Source of the DNA: HXMU1420-13 sp965228545
GTDB lineage: Bacteria > Bacteroidota > Rhodothermia > Balneolales > Balneolaceae
Length of the DNA: 64,000 nt
Direction of reading: 5' to 3'
Assembly (NCBI GenBank): GCA_965228545.1
Contig: OZ245822.1
Coordinates: 3,596,001 to 3,660,000, forward strand
The translations under genes were made by a program, and so were the position numbers. The stretch's first letter is position 1. Each line of letters opens with the position of its first letter. The notes beneath the pieces are model-generated. The model had not been told where the DNA came from. It made no database searches and was given only the letters and a program-made list of their open reading frames with translations. Shown here piece after piece: positions 9,555-18,361 of this stretch.

Positions 9555-10733
9555 TTACAGCATTTCAACAACAATAGCTGATGCGCCACCACCACCATTG
9601 CAGATTCCGGCACAACCATATTTGCCGCCGGTTTTCTTTAAAGCGTGTAAGAGCGTTACGACAATTCGAGCACCTGAACATCCTATTGGGTGGCCAATAC
9701 TTACTGCGCCACCATGAATATTCACTTTCGCCGAATCCAATTCCAGAATTTGATTGTTGGCTAAAGAAACTACCGAAAAGGCCTCATTGATTTCAAAAAG
9801 ATCAATCTCTTCCTTGGTTTTGCCGGCGCGTTTAAGAGCTATCGGGATTGCGTCGGCCGGTGCTGTTGTGAACCATTCTGGTGCTTTGGCTGCACTTGCA
9901 TGGCTAACAATACGCGCGATAGGAGTTAAGCCTAGTTCATTTGCTTTTTCTTCGCTCATCATTAAAACAGCGGCTGCACCATCATTAATACTGGAGGCAT
10001 TTGCGGCGGTTACTGTTCCTTCTTTCTCAAAAACAGGGCGAAGAGAAGGGATTTTGTCGAAGTTTACCCGATCAATTTCCTCATCTTTTTCCACCATAGT
10101 TATATTGCCACGGCGATCGGTAACTTTCACCTTAATTAATTCACCCGCAAAAGCTCCATCATCAAAGGCTTTTAATGCTCTTTTGTACGATTCTATTGCA
10201 AATTCATCTTGCTGCTCTCGGCTGATATTACATTCCTTGGCACATAGTTCTGCAGCATTTCCCATCGCATAGTTATTGTACACATCCCACAAACCATCTT
10301 TAAGTATGCCATCCTCGGTTTGTACGTGTCCGTATTTGGATCCAAAACGTTGTTTTGGTAAATAATAAGGCACATTACTCATGCTTTCCATTCCACCTGC
10401 AACCATAATATCTGCCTGACCCAACATAATTTGATCTGCTGCTATCATGATGGCTTTCATGCCCGAGGCACATACTTTATTTACCGTTGTGGACGGAGTT
10501 TTTTCGGATAACCCGGCCTTAATCGCAGCTTGCCGAGCAGGTGCTTGACCAATGCCTGCGCTTAGTACATTTCCCATTACCACTTCTTGAACAGCATCAG
10601 TTTTAATTCCAGCGGATTTTACCACTTCAAGTATGGCCATAGCTCCAAGTTCCGGAGCAGTAAAGGAGGCGAGTGATCCGCCGAATGATCCTATTGGAGT
10701 TCTTTTTGCTTCTACAATTACTACGTTTTTCAT
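9555..10733 (-). CDS. atoB: Acetyl-CoA C-acetyltransferase (thiolase)
   Basis: 392 residues, the usual length of a type II thiolase. The acyl-accepting Cys88 is in NKVCASGMKA, the His348 motif is GHPIGCSGAR, and the second catalytic Cys378 is in the C-terminal CNGGGGASAIVVE; all catalytic residues are present. It interconverts two acetyl-CoA and acetoacetyl-CoA, either ending beta-oxidation or starting ketone-body/isoprenoid-type synthesis. No operon partner is obvious: the next gene is 84 bp upstream and encodes an amino-acid enzyme. It probably works with the acyl-CoA dehydrogenases and ETF genes at 25-33 kb. A 3-ketoacyl-CoA thiolase of broader chain length is the alternative; the symbol is provisional. 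Confidence 0.88.
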   Translation of the reverse strand: MKNVVIVEAKRTPIGSFGGSLASFTAPELGAMAILEVVKSAGIKTDAVQEVVMGNVLSAGIGQAPARQAAIKAGLSEKTPSTTVNKVCASGMKAIMIAADQIMLGQADIMVAGGMESMSNVPYYLPKQRFGSKYGHVQTEDGILKDGLWDVYNNYAMGNAAELCAKECNISREQQDEFAIESYKRALKAFDDGAFAGELIKVKVTDRRGNITMVEKDEEIDRVNFDKIPSLRPVFEKEGTVTAANASSINDGAAAVLMMSEEKANELGLTPIARIVSHASAAKAPEWFTTAPADAIPIALKRAGKTKEEIDLFEINEAFSVVSLANNQILELDSAKVNIHGGAVSIGHPIGCSGARIVVTLLHALKKTGGKYGCAGICNGGGGASAIVVEML

Positions 10734-10817
10734 GTATAAAAGTGGTGGGAATTTGAAATTAGAAAAAGCGCTTTTCCAGCGTGTTCTAAGATAAAAAATG
10801 TGTTTTAAAAAAATGGA

Positions 10818-11954
10818 TTAAAATGCCTGATCTAGATCTGCGATCAAATCTTTTACATCTTCGATTCCGACAGAAATTCTGATCAATGAATCCTCCAAAC
10901 CAGACTTCTCACGTAATTCTTTTGGAATAGAACCGTGCGTCATAGAAGCTGGGTTGCTAATTAAGGATTCTACACCGCCCAAACTTTCAGCCAGAGTGAA
11001 GATTTTAGTACTGCTCATAAACTTTGTGGCTGCTTCTATCGAATTATCTTTTAGTGTAAAAGATAGCATCGCACCAAAATCGTCCATTTGTGTTTTAGCA
11101 AGTTCATGCTGTGGGTGATGAGATAAGCCAGGATAAAGAACCTTGCCCACTTTTGGGTGTTGGTCAAGAAATGTAGCTATTTCTTTTGCATTTTCGACCG
11201 AGCGCTGAACGCGAACAGCTAGTGTTTTTATACCTCGCAATGTGAGATAGCAATCCATAGGACCAGGCACAGCACCTCCGGCTTTAACTTGAAACCGAAG
11301 ATTTTCCATGATAGCTGGATGTGAACTAGCTACCGCACCATGAATAACATCGGAATGCCCGGCCAAATATTTAGTAGCACTGTGTAAAACTGCGTCTGCG
11401 CCAAACTCAAGAGGACGTTGGAGGTATGGTGAAGCAAACGTATTATCAACAATCGAAAAGATATCACGTTCTTTCGCGATTTTGATTAAGCCTTTCAAGT
11501 CAACAACCCTAAGTAATGGATTAGTTGGAGTTTCAATCCACATCATTTTAGTATTGGGGCGAACCGAATCTTTTACCAAGTCTAGATCCGTCATATTAAC
11601 GAACGAAAACTCAATACCATAAGGCTCGAAAATACTGGTAAAGAGTCGGTAAGATCCTCCGTACAAATCATCGGAAGATAATATATGATCGCCCGGGCGA
11701 AACATCTTTATTAAAGCATCCATTGCCGCAACGCCACTGGAAAAGCACGCCGCTTCATCAGCTCCTTCTAACCCTGCTATCAGCTTTTCAAGTGCTGTTC
11801 GGGTTGGGTTTCCAACGCGGGCATAATCATAACCTTGGTGCACATTTGGTGCAGCTTGTTTATAGGTTGAAGTTTGAAAGATAGGGGGCATTACAGCACC
11901 GGAGGTTTCTTCCGGTTGTTGCCCTGCATGGATAGCTTTTGTATTAAATTTCAT
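10818..11954 (-). CDS. metB: Cystathionine gamma-synthase/lyase family PLP enzyme
   Basis: 378 residues of the Cys/Met metabolism PLP family. YDYARVGNPTRTALEKL near 42-58, SSGVAAMDA at 72-80 and SATKYLAGHSD at 192-202 with the PLP lysine Lys195 are all present, as is SLGGVESLISNPASMTH near the C-terminus. The family includes cystathionine gamma-synthase, gamma-lyase, beta-lyase and O-acetylhomoserine sulfhydrylase, and these cannot be separated by eye. The overall sequence looks closest to cystathionine gamma-synthase/lyase, so metB is a provisional symbol. It lies directly downstream of the TPR lipoprotein pair with only 5 bp between genes, so it may be read from their promoter, but a functional link is not evident. 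Confidence 0.82.
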   Translation of the reverse strand: MKFNTKAIHAGQQPEETSGAVMPPIFQTSTYKQAAPNVHQGYDYARVGNPTRTALEKLIAGLEGADEAACFSSGVAAMDALIKMFRPGDHILSSDDLYGGSYRLFTSIFEPYGIEFSFVNMTDLDLVKDSVRPNTKMMWIETPTNPLLRVVDLKGLIKIAKERDIFSIVDNTFASPYLQRPLEFGADAVLHSATKYLAGHSDVIHGAVASSHPAIMENLRFQVKAGGAVPGPMDCYLTLRGIKTLAVRVQRSVENAKEIATFLDQHPKVGKVLYPGLSHHPQHELAKTQMDDFGAMLSFTLKDNSIEAATKFMSSTKIFTLAESLGGVESLISNPASMTHGSIPKELREKSGLEDSLIRISVGIEDVKDLIADLDQAF

Positions 11955-11959
11955 AAGTA

Positions 11960-13159
11960 TTAAGAGTCGCCAAAACGGTTTGATTTCAGCTTTTCTAGCA
12001 TTTCTATACTGCCAGTAATTTCGGAATTGCCGGGCTGCATCGAGCTAAGAATTTGATAATATTGAAGGGAGAAATTGAGCAACGATTCTGCTTTACTTAA
12101 AAATAGTTGCTTGTCATCATCAGCAGAAATAGCTGAGAGCGATAAGTACATGGCCGTCATATTATTGTAAAATACAGCCAGGCTTTGAACATATTCTTCT
12201 TCGGTGGTTTCAAGTTCATAGGCTTTAATCAATTGTTCTTCGGCTTGTTCACTTACGCCTTCCGCCTCAAATTTCAGTTGATCAATGAAAGTAGGGTCAT
12301 TTGCGATGTAAGCATCTACTAAATCTTCTAAAATTCCTTCTGCTACAAAGAATAATTGAGTGCCGTATACATTTCTTATACGCGCATCCTCAGGGAACTG
12401 TATCACTAACTGCTCAAGTAAATCGAGTGCTTTTTCACGCTGTTGATTAAGGATGTATGTATTTACTAAGCCAAACGCGATATTTTTGTTCGCAGTAATG
12501 TCGGTATTGGCAAGCTCGTAATAAAAAATAGCCTGATCAGAATTATTATTCTGAAGATGTAAAAAGCCTAAATACTCATAAAGTTTATCAGGAACATCTT
12601 CTAATGTTGTTTGAGCAGAATTTAGCGTTTCAATGGCATCCGTAGTATTATTTGAGTTATATAACGCTACCGCCATCGACATGTAGGCTTTTGGATCCTG
12701 TGGATTTAAAATCTTTGCATTCCTAAAGTGAGCAATTGCTATTTCAGTACGGTCAGTAAGAGTCTGATTTTCATATAGATCAGTGCCGGTATTAAGCTCG
12801 TCTGCCCAAGCTGATTTAAGCTCATTTGAGATTGTGACCGATTGATCGTTGGTTAGCTCCAAAGTAGAAGCCTGATTGAACGATGTAACAGCATTTTGGT
12901 AGAATTCGGTGCGATCATACACCTCTACATCCTGTGCAAGAATAAGATAAATCTGCCCTTGCTGGATTAGTAAATCAGGTTGGTTCGGATTGTTGGCAAG
13001 CGATGCGTCAATCTCATTAAGCGCCATGGTATATTGCTGTTCATCTACCAAAGTTGAAATGGTTGGCGCAGATGATGAACAAGCGAAAAAAAACCCGATT
13101 GCAAGCACAAGGCCTGCAAATCGGGAATATTGATTTTTTTTAGATAAAGAAATGTGCAT
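11960..13159 (-). CDS. TPR-repeat lipoprotein (second of a tandem pair)
   Basis: About 399 residues from the ATG at 13159, which overlaps the stop of the upstream TPR gene (TAATG). A longer frame extends upstream but lies inside that gene and precedes the signal sequence. The N-terminus (MHISLSKKNQYSRF, then VLAIGFFFACSSS) ends in a lipobox, so the protein should be a lipoprotein. Several TPR-like units follow, for example QPDLLIQQGQIYLILAQ and AIAHFRNAKILNPQDPKAYM. TPR lipoproteins are usually scaffolds in envelope complexes; no specific function is recognisable. It resembles the upstream gene in order and motifs, suggesting an old tandem duplication. Confidence 0.75.
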   Translation of the reverse strand: MHISLSKKNQYSRFAGLVLAIGFFFACSSSAPTISTLVDEQQYTMALNEIDASLANNPNQPDLLIQQGQIYLILAQDVEVYDRTEFYQNAVTSFNQASTLELTNDQSVTISNELKSAWADELNTGTDLYENQTLTDRTEIAIAHFRNAKILNPQDPKAYMSMAVALYNSNNTTDAIETLNSAQTTLEDVPDKLYEYLGFLHLQNNNSDQAIFYYELANTDITANKNIAFGLVNTYILNQQREKALDLLEQLVIQFPEDARIRNVYGTQLFFVAEGILEDLVDAYIANDPTFIDQLKFEAEGVSEQAEEQLIKAYELETTEEEYVQSLAVFYNNMTAMYLSLSAISADDDKQLFLSKAESLLNFSLQYYQILSSMQPGNSEITGSIEMLEKLKSNRFGDS

Positions 13160-14448
13160 TACATGCCTGCTTTTTCCATGGCTGCTTCCGCTTTTTCGCG
13201 GTAATCGAGCAAGGTATAGATTCTGAAAAGTGTTTCCCAAATACCTTGATCGTCTGGATTTAGTTCCGCAGCTCTTTCATAATTAAGCATCGCTTTTTCA
13301 GCTTCTGCTCGAGCTAGTTTATCTAATCGTTCAGCTTCATTATTGTCGGTAGTCATATTGCGCTGCTCAAATAATGCCGCCGCTTTATTTTGATACAAAA
13401 TACCAAGTGTGTTAAAGCTCACAGGATTGTTTTTATCCAATTCGATAGCATTTAGTAATGCCGCTTCTGCACGGTTGGTTAAGTCATCTTGCTGATTAAG
13501 AATTTCTTTATTTCTTTCTTCTAAAGCTTGGATTTCGGCTTCGTTTCCATCACCGTTACGTAGATCGTACAACTTGTCGTTGTTATCTTGATATTCGTCG
13601 CTCAGTTCTTGTACACGTTGGTAAATCTGAGTACCCACCACTAAATGGTATTGTGGGTTATTAGGTTCACGAGCAATCAGTTCAGCAACTACTTCAAGAG
13701 CTGCGTCAGTTTGGCCGGTTTGGAATAATGCATCAGCTTTCTTCTGAACAAGAAACACGCTGTCTGGGTAGATTTCAAGACCTGTGTTCACTGATTCGAG
13801 TGCCGAATCGAAATCGTCCAACATAAAATAGTAAGAAGCCAATCGATCGTAATCAGCAGCATCAGCTTCGCCTCTAATTTCAATTGCTCTTTCAAGCGAG
13901 TTAGACGCTCCAGAGTAATTGCCATCCATGTGATAGATTTGAGCAAGTACATCATGCGATAGTGCACTATCAGGATTAATGGTTACCGCATTTTGTAAAT
14001 GAGCGATAGCTATTTTAAGAGGTTCCTCCACAGTAGCCATTACGCTATCATCCGTAGCATACCCGATTGCAGCGTTGTGCTCGCGGCTCCAGCTTTCGAT
14101 AGTAAGTTCTGTAATTTGTTCTGCTTCGAACGGAGGTTCTTCCATTGCGTCGAATTTTTCACGAGCAATCATAAGGTTCTCTCTCATATCTTCGAGGATT
14201 GGCTTACGATCGGTAACAACAGGCTCGTTTGCAGCAATTCTACCTAAAGCATAAGCCTTGTAGTAGTTTGCTTGACCGTTCATCGGTTCAGCTGCAATTG
14301 CAGAATCTGCAGCAATAAGGGCTGCTTCATAATTTTGTGAATTGATGCCCTGCTTAATTGGTGTTATTAACTCATTCTCAGGTCCACAACTGATTAGTAG
14401 AAAAGTAAGAGCAAACACGCTAAAGAGACTATAAAAGTGCTTTTTCAT
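13159..14448 (-). CDS. TPR-repeat lipoprotein (first of a tandem pair)
   Basis: 429 residues. The signal sequence MKKHFYSLFSVFALTFLLIS is followed by a lipobox Cys (LISCGPENE). TPR units include EAALIAADSAIAAEPMNGQA, IAIAHLQNAVTINPDSA and AMLNYERAAELNPDDQG, with a charged coiled-coil stretch around residues 270-310 (DEYQDNNDKLYDLRNGD). It heads a probable three-gene unit with the second TPR lipoprotein and the cystathionine gamma-synthase-like gene, and is divergent from ridA across 126 bp. It probably acts as a protein-protein scaffold on the periplasmic side of a membrane; no partner can be named. Confidence 0.78.
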   Translation of the reverse strand: MKKHFYSLFSVFALTFLLISCGPENELITPIKQGINSQNYEAALIAADSAIAAEPMNGQANYYKAYALGRIAANEPVVTDRKPILEDMRENLMIAREKFDAMEEPPFEAEQITELTIESWSREHNAAIGYATDDSVMATVEEPLKIAIAHLQNAVTINPDSALSHDVLAQIYHMDGNYSGASNSLERAIEIRGEADAADYDRLASYYFMLDDFDSALESVNTGLEIYPDSVFLVQKKADALFQTGQTDAALEVVAELIAREPNNPQYHLVVGTQIYQRVQELSDEYQDNNDKLYDLRNGDGNEAEIQALEERNKEILNQQDDLTNRAEAALLNAIELDKNNPVSFNTLGILYQNKAAALFEQRNMTTDNNEAERLDKLARAEAEKAMLNYERAAELNPDDQGIWETLFRIYTLLDYREKAEAAMEKAGM

Positions 14449-14574
14449 TGCGAGTGTTTTGAGTGTGTATGATTAAAATAGTTACTAGATTAGGAAAAGT
14501 AACCATATAATGAACTTTCTGCAATAAATCGCCGATCTAGTTCTATCAAAAAAAATGCAATTGGAGTATCAAAA

Positions 14575-14952
14575 ATGAAGGAAATTATTTCTACGGAAAA
14601 AGCACCGGCTGCAATCGGGCCATATAGCCAAGCTACTGTTCACAACAATATCATTTATTGCTCAGGACAAATACCTCTAGACCCAGAATCGATGGAGATT
14701 ATTGGCGAAGATGTAACCACTCAAGCAAAGCAAGTAATGAAAAATCTTGAAGCGGTTCTTACAGCTGCAGGATCTGATTTTTCTAAAGTGCTAAAGTGCT
14801 CAATATTCTTGGATAGCATGGACGATTTTGTGGCAGTGAATGAGGTTTATGGTGCTTATTTTACCGAAAATCCACCAGCAAGGGAAACGGTTGCTGTTCA
14901 AACATTACCGAAGAATGTGATGGTGGAGATTAGTTGTATCGCTTTTAAGTAA
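14575..14952 (+). CDS. ridA: RidA/YjgF family enamine/imine deaminase
   Basis: 125 residues, the typical length of RidA. The N-terminal KAPAAIGPYSQA, the YCSGQIPLDP segment and the C-terminal ENPPARETVAVQ with the active-site Arg are family hallmarks. RidA hydrolyses reactive enamine/imine intermediates released by PLP enzymes, protecting other PLP enzymes from damage. The gene is monocistronic by appearance: it is divergent from the TPR lipoproteins and convergent with the M23 peptidase gene, 9 bp apart at the stops. One of the neighbours is a PLP enzyme that could release 2-aminoacrylate, which fits but does not prove a link. Confidence 0.93.
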   Translation: MKEIISTEKAPAAIGPYSQATVHNNIIYCSGQIPLDPESMEIIGEDVTTQAKQVMKNLEAVLTAAGSDFSKVLKCSIFLDSMDDFVAVNEVYGAYFTENPPARETVAVQTLPKNVMVEISCIAFK

Positions 14953-14961
14953 TCAGCTCGT

Positions 14962-16776
14962 TTATCTTCTAAACGTCTGAAAGGTGGAATTGCCCGCATT
15001 GTCGCTTACTATAACTTCAATGCGGTTCAATTCTTCTGGGGTGAAATCAGGGTGGAGAAAAATTAATATATCTTCTTCAAAGTCGTATTCAGTAATACCG
15101 CGAACGCCATTCACTCTTATCTCGCTGTTCTTGAAATCAATGCCTGAGTATTCATCCGAAACGGCAACTTCTACCTGCCAAATACCCCAATCTTTTTGAA
15201 TTATCCGGGCATCGGATATTTCAGGCGGATTAGAATCTGAGAATACCACGAATTCACCAAGTTGATTGGCGCGAGCATACAATGTATTCCCTACTAGTTT
15301 GGTAGGTACATGAGAAAAGCGATCTCTGTTTCGATTGTAGTAGAAAAATTGAGGATTTGGGCCAAGGGTGTCAACTTGATCAATATAATACTCGATGAAA
15401 ATATTTTCGCGTAAGGCTGCTGTATGTGGCTGAATTTGAAGAGCTGGAAATCCCTCGAAGTTGGAAGTAAAAATGGCAACACTTATTTCATCGAATGTGC
15501 TGCTACGAGGAAAATGAACTTTTGCGTTTCTATCCGGTGTCCAAATTGTAAACGTAGTATCAGGTAAAATACGAGTAAATAATAGGTCGTATCCATCAAA
15601 ATACAGTAGCCGTTGATGGGAGTTTTTATTCCAGTTTACCCCAAATTTGTTCGATCTAAGATCGAAAACCGAATTACTATGCTGAACCAACCAGTCATTT
15701 TGCCAATACCAATCACCAACTTCTGGGGCTTTATTAACGACCACAGTTGGGTGAGTTGTACCTTCAACTAGTTCAAACGTAGCCAATGTTGAATTGCCAT
15801 ATATATCAGAAACTGTTATCTCATATTTGTTAGGCATTGAATCAGGATGGATAAATCCGTTCCCATATTTGCTACTATAAAATGGAACCGCAGTTTGAGA
15901 GTTATCAAACAAAGTTTGAAAGGATCTTCGGGAAGCCCCATAAGCAGCAATTCTATCTAGTGGCATAGTAGATGCGTCATCAAAATGGAAAGAGCTATGC
16001 GTACTCTGGAATAAAGTATCGGATTGTTGGGAGAGGATATAGTTATAAGAGGCATACTTATTAGTAACATTATTGGCTTTATCATATTCAGAAATTGCAA
16101 TGGCAACCGGGCCTGTTGCCTGAAACCTTCCAAAACTAAGACTTCCATCTTCCAGCTTATCCGGATAAAATAGCCTTGGATAGTTGCTTCCATTTATCGC
16201 TGTGGAATCAGATGCGGGAATAACTAACATTGAGGAAATAGTGGGAGCTATGGTATCTTCAACTTTTAAGTTACTTAGTAAGGCATTAATAGCAAGTTCA
16301 TTTCCGTCTCTTATCTCGAAATGTAAATGCGGAGGTCCAACACCGGTAGATCCAGTATAACCAATTACATCGCCTTGACTAAATGACCACTTATTACTAG
16401 AAAAACTAATGTCTATCTCAAAGTGGTGATCAATTAAACGCAATGAATCGATGTAGCTTTGTAATTTAGGTATGAAGCGTTGTAGATGTGCATATACAGT
16501 AACACTTCCATCATTATGAGTGAGATATAACACTCTGCCATAACCTTGCGATGAAATCGCCATTCTACTTACGTAGCCATCTTTGCTGGCGAACACTCGG
16601 TAGCCTTCCCTGCCCCATGTTTTGATGTCTAAGCCAGAGTGAAAGTGTGCAGATCGTGTTTCTGCAAAGGTAGAGCTTAAGTATGGGCTTGCGTCTGTGG
16701 GCCAGAGATAGCCTTCGGTTTGAGCAAACAGGATAGTGGATTGTAAACTGAAAACACAGAAAACAAGAACTCGCAT
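14962..16776 (-). CDS. M23-family (LytM) metallopeptidase
   Basis: 604 residues with a short signal peptide (MRVLVFCVFSLQSTILFAQ). The LytM domain is N-terminal and complete: HFHSGLD with ligands His46 and Asp50, YAHL with His97, and PPHLHFE with His150 and His152. These enzymes cleave peptide cross-links in peptidoglycan or act as regulators of division amidases. The remaining ~400 residues are beta-rich with no domain recognised, ending in Ig-like repeats (SDEYSGIDFKNSEIRVNG). The start overlaps the stop of the FAH-family gene by one base (TAATG), so the two are translationally coupled. Confidence 0.85.
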   Translation of the reverse strand: MRVLVFCVFSLQSTILFAQTEGYLWPTDASPYLSSTFAETRSAHFHSGLDIKTWGREGYRVFASKDGYVSRMAISSQGYGRVLYLTHNDGSVTVYAHLQRFIPKLQSYIDSLRLIDHHFEIDISFSSNKWSFSQGDVIGYTGSTGVGPPHLHFEIRDGNELAINALLSNLKVEDTIAPTISSMLVIPASDSTAINGSNYPRLFYPDKLEDGSLSFGRFQATGPVAIAISEYDKANNVTNKYASYNYILSQQSDTLFQSTHSSFHFDDASTMPLDRIAAYGASRRSFQTLFDNSQTAVPFYSSKYGNGFIHPDSMPNKYEITVSDIYGNSTLATFELVEGTTHPTVVVNKAPEVGDWYWQNDWLVQHSNSVFDLRSNKFGVNWNKNSHQRLLYFDGYDLLFTRILPDTTFTIWTPDRNAKVHFPRSSTFDEISVAIFTSNFEGFPALQIQPHTAALRENIFIEYYIDQVDTLGPNPQFFYYNRNRDRFSHVPTKLVGNTLYARANQLGEFVVFSDSNPPEISDARIIQKDWGIWQVEVAVSDEYSGIDFKNSEIRVNGVRGITEYDFEEDILIFLHPDFTPEELNRIEVIVSDNAGNSTFQTFRR

Positions 16777-17426
16777 TATTTAATCTTTACACTCACAGAT
16801 AGATTATGATGGGGAAGTTTGGCGGTAACCAAATCACCTGATCCTACAGCAGATACTCCGGCAGGTGTACCTGTAAAAATCAAATCGCCGGGTTGTAACG
16901 TAAAAATGGTTGATAAGTAGGCGACTAGTTGTTCAAATGAGAAGATCATTTGATCGGAATTGCCGGATTGGCGAAGCTGCTCATTTACGGTTAATTCCAG
17001 ATCGATCGTAGTATTTCTGAAATCAGAAATAGGTTTGAATGAACTAATGGGTGCAAAGCCATCAAAACCTTTTGCAACCGACCAAGGTAAGCCGGCCTTT
17101 TTGGCTTCAGATTGTAAGTCTCTAGCAGTAAAATCAATTCCAACACCAATTCCTTCTATATAAGCGGGCGCGCTCTCCGCCTGAATATTTTTTCCTGATT
17201 TCCCGATTGCAATCACAATTTCAGCTTCATGATGAACATTATTGCTTTGTGGTGGAATGGAAATGGTATCTCCATCATAGCAAATTGAAGAAGTTGGTTT
17301 AAGAAATACGATTGGAACAGACGGAGTGTCTGCATTCATTTCCTTGGCATGATCTGCAAAGTTTCGGCCAATGCAGTAAATATTTCGTATGGGAAGATTA
17401 AGTCCCGGTATTGCTGGATTTGTCAT
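16776..17426 (-). CDS. Fumarylacetoacetate hydrolase family protein
   Basis: About 216 residues from the ATG at 17426 (MTNPAIPGLNLPIRNIYCIG). A longer frame to 17483 exists, but it runs through the rpmA terminator hairpin and is not credible. IGRNFADHAKEMN, VHHEAEIVIAIG with the metal-binding Glu pair, GVGIDFTARDLQ and FTGTPAGVSAVGSGD are the FAH-domain metal and substrate motifs, all present. The family covers fumarylpyruvate hydrolase, oxaloacetate decarboxylase and related C-C bond hydrolases; the exact substrate cannot be told. It lies just after the rpmA terminator, so it needs its own promoter or readthrough, and is coupled to the M23 gene downstream. Confidence 0.82.
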   Translation of the reverse strand: MTNPAIPGLNLPIRNIYCIGRNFADHAKEMNADTPSVPIVFLKPTSSICYDGDTISIPPQSNNVHHEAEIVIAIGKSGKNIQAESAPAYIEGIGVGIDFTARDLQSEAKKAGLPWSVAKGFDGFAPISSFKPISDFRNTTIDLELTVNEQLRQSGNSDQMIFSFEQLVAYLSTIFTLQPGDLIFTGTPAGVSAVGSGDLVTAKLPHHNLSVSVKIK

Positions 17427-17440
17427 CTTGCGAATATAAA

Positions 17441-17469
17441 AAAAGCCGCGCTGTGAAAGCGCGGCTTTT
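17441..17469 (-). terminator. Rho-independent terminator after rplU-rpmA
   Basis: Perfect 12-bp inverted repeat AAAAGCCGCGCT/AGCGCGGCTTTT with a 5-nt loop. On the minus strand it lies about 20 bp after the rpmA stop and is followed by a T-run, so it ends the ribosomal protein operon. The A-rich and T-rich flanks would allow bidirectional function. Confidence 0.85.
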
Positions 17470-17488
17470 AAAAATCCTAACAAATCGT

Positions 17489-17743
17489 TTAGGCAGTTTC
17501 TACATTTACGAACTTACGTCCGCCTTGTGCAGTACTGAATGAAACGTGACCTTCGGCAACGGCAAATAAAGTATCATCGCCTCCACGTTTTACATTTAAT
17601 CCGGGGTGAAATTTTGTGCCACGCTGACGAACGATAATGCCACCAGCTCTCACGAATTCTCCACCAAATTTCTTTACACCAAGTCGTTTACTTTCAGAAT
17701 CTCTACCGTTTTTGGTTGAACCCTGACCTTTCTTATGTGCCAT
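17489..17743 (-). CDS. rpmA: 50S ribosomal protein L27
   Basis: 84 residues starting MAHKKGQGSTKNGRDSESK, the conserved L27 N-terminus that reaches the peptidyl-transferase centre, followed by GGIIVRQRGTKFHPG. No N-terminal cleavable extension of the Firmicutes type is present. It follows rplU by 25 bp in the usual rplU-rpmA operon and is ended by a strong hairpin. Confidence 0.97.
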   Translation of the reverse strand: MAHKKGQGSTKNGRDSESKRLGVKKFGGEFVRAGGIIVRQRGTKFHPGLNVKRGGDDTLFAVAEGHVSFSTAQGGRKFVNVETA

Positions 17744-17768
17744 TGATTATTCGATTAAAGTTATTGGT

Positions 17769-18254
17769 TTAGCTGAGGGCTTCGATTAATTCAGCTTTTT
17801 TCAAACTGCTGTAACCTTCTAGGCCTCGTTCTTTTGCAAGTGCCTTTAGTTCTGCAACGGTCATCGAAGATAAGTCGTTAGACTCTTTGGCGTCTACTTT
17901 TTCAGCTTTCGCTTCTTCTTTAGCAGGGGCTGCTTTCTTTGCACCGTTGAGAGAGATGGCGTCAATCTTGATTTGAGACATGATTTGACGATGGCCATTC
18001 ATTTTTTGATAGCCTTTTCTTCTCTTTTTCTTGAAAACTAACACTTTGTCGGCTTTTACTTCTTCAAGTAAGGTAGCATTCACCACTGCGCCATCTACCG
18101 TTGGAGTGCCAACTTTAACTCCATTATCGTCTTTTACTAATAATACATCTTCAAAAGTAATAGCAGATCCTTCTACATTTTGTCTGTCAACAAATAAGGT
18201 GTCGTTTTCTGCAACTTTGTATTGATGTCCGCCAATTTTTACGACCGCGTACAT
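17769..18254 (-). CDS. rplU: 50S ribosomal protein L21 with C-terminal SAP-like extension
   Basis: About 161 residues from ATG 18254 (MYAVVKIGGHQYKV); an in-frame TTG six bases upstream is less likely. Residues 1-~103 are a complete L21, including the conserved KKKRRKGYQKMNGHRQ. An Ala/Lys/Glu-rich linker (AAPAKEEAKAEKVDAKE) and a ~35-residue helical unit (SSMTVAELKALAKERGLEGY) follow, resembling a SAP/Rho N-terminal-like helix-extension-helix that may bind nucleic acid. The extension makes the protein about 1.5 times the usual bacterial length. It is the first gene of rplU-rpmA, downstream of lexA. Confidence 0.95.
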   Translation of the reverse strand: MYAVVKIGGHQYKVAENDTLFVDRQNVEGSAITFEDVLLVKDDNGVKVGTPTVDGAVVNATLLEEVKADKVLVFKKKRRKGYQKMNGHRQIMSQIKIDAISLNGAKKAAPAKEEAKAEKVDAKESNDLSSMTVAELKALAKERGLEGYSSLKKAELIEALS

Positions 18255-18361
18255 GATCAAATATCTTAATTTTGCGATTTCTTCAGAGCTTGATAAGATA
18301 CGGTACTAATTTATTTATTTCAAAAGTAAAGTTGTTCAACCGTATTAAAATTTCTAAGTGG

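Noticed and set aside
9754..10272. 172-residue plus-strand frame opposite the thiolase gene
   Set aside because: Serine/alanine-rich antisense shadow of a complete, catalytically intact thiolase gene.
17427..17483. Upstream extension of the FAH-family frame
   Set aside because: It would translate the rpmA terminator hairpin; the ATG at 17426 starts a normal family N-terminus.
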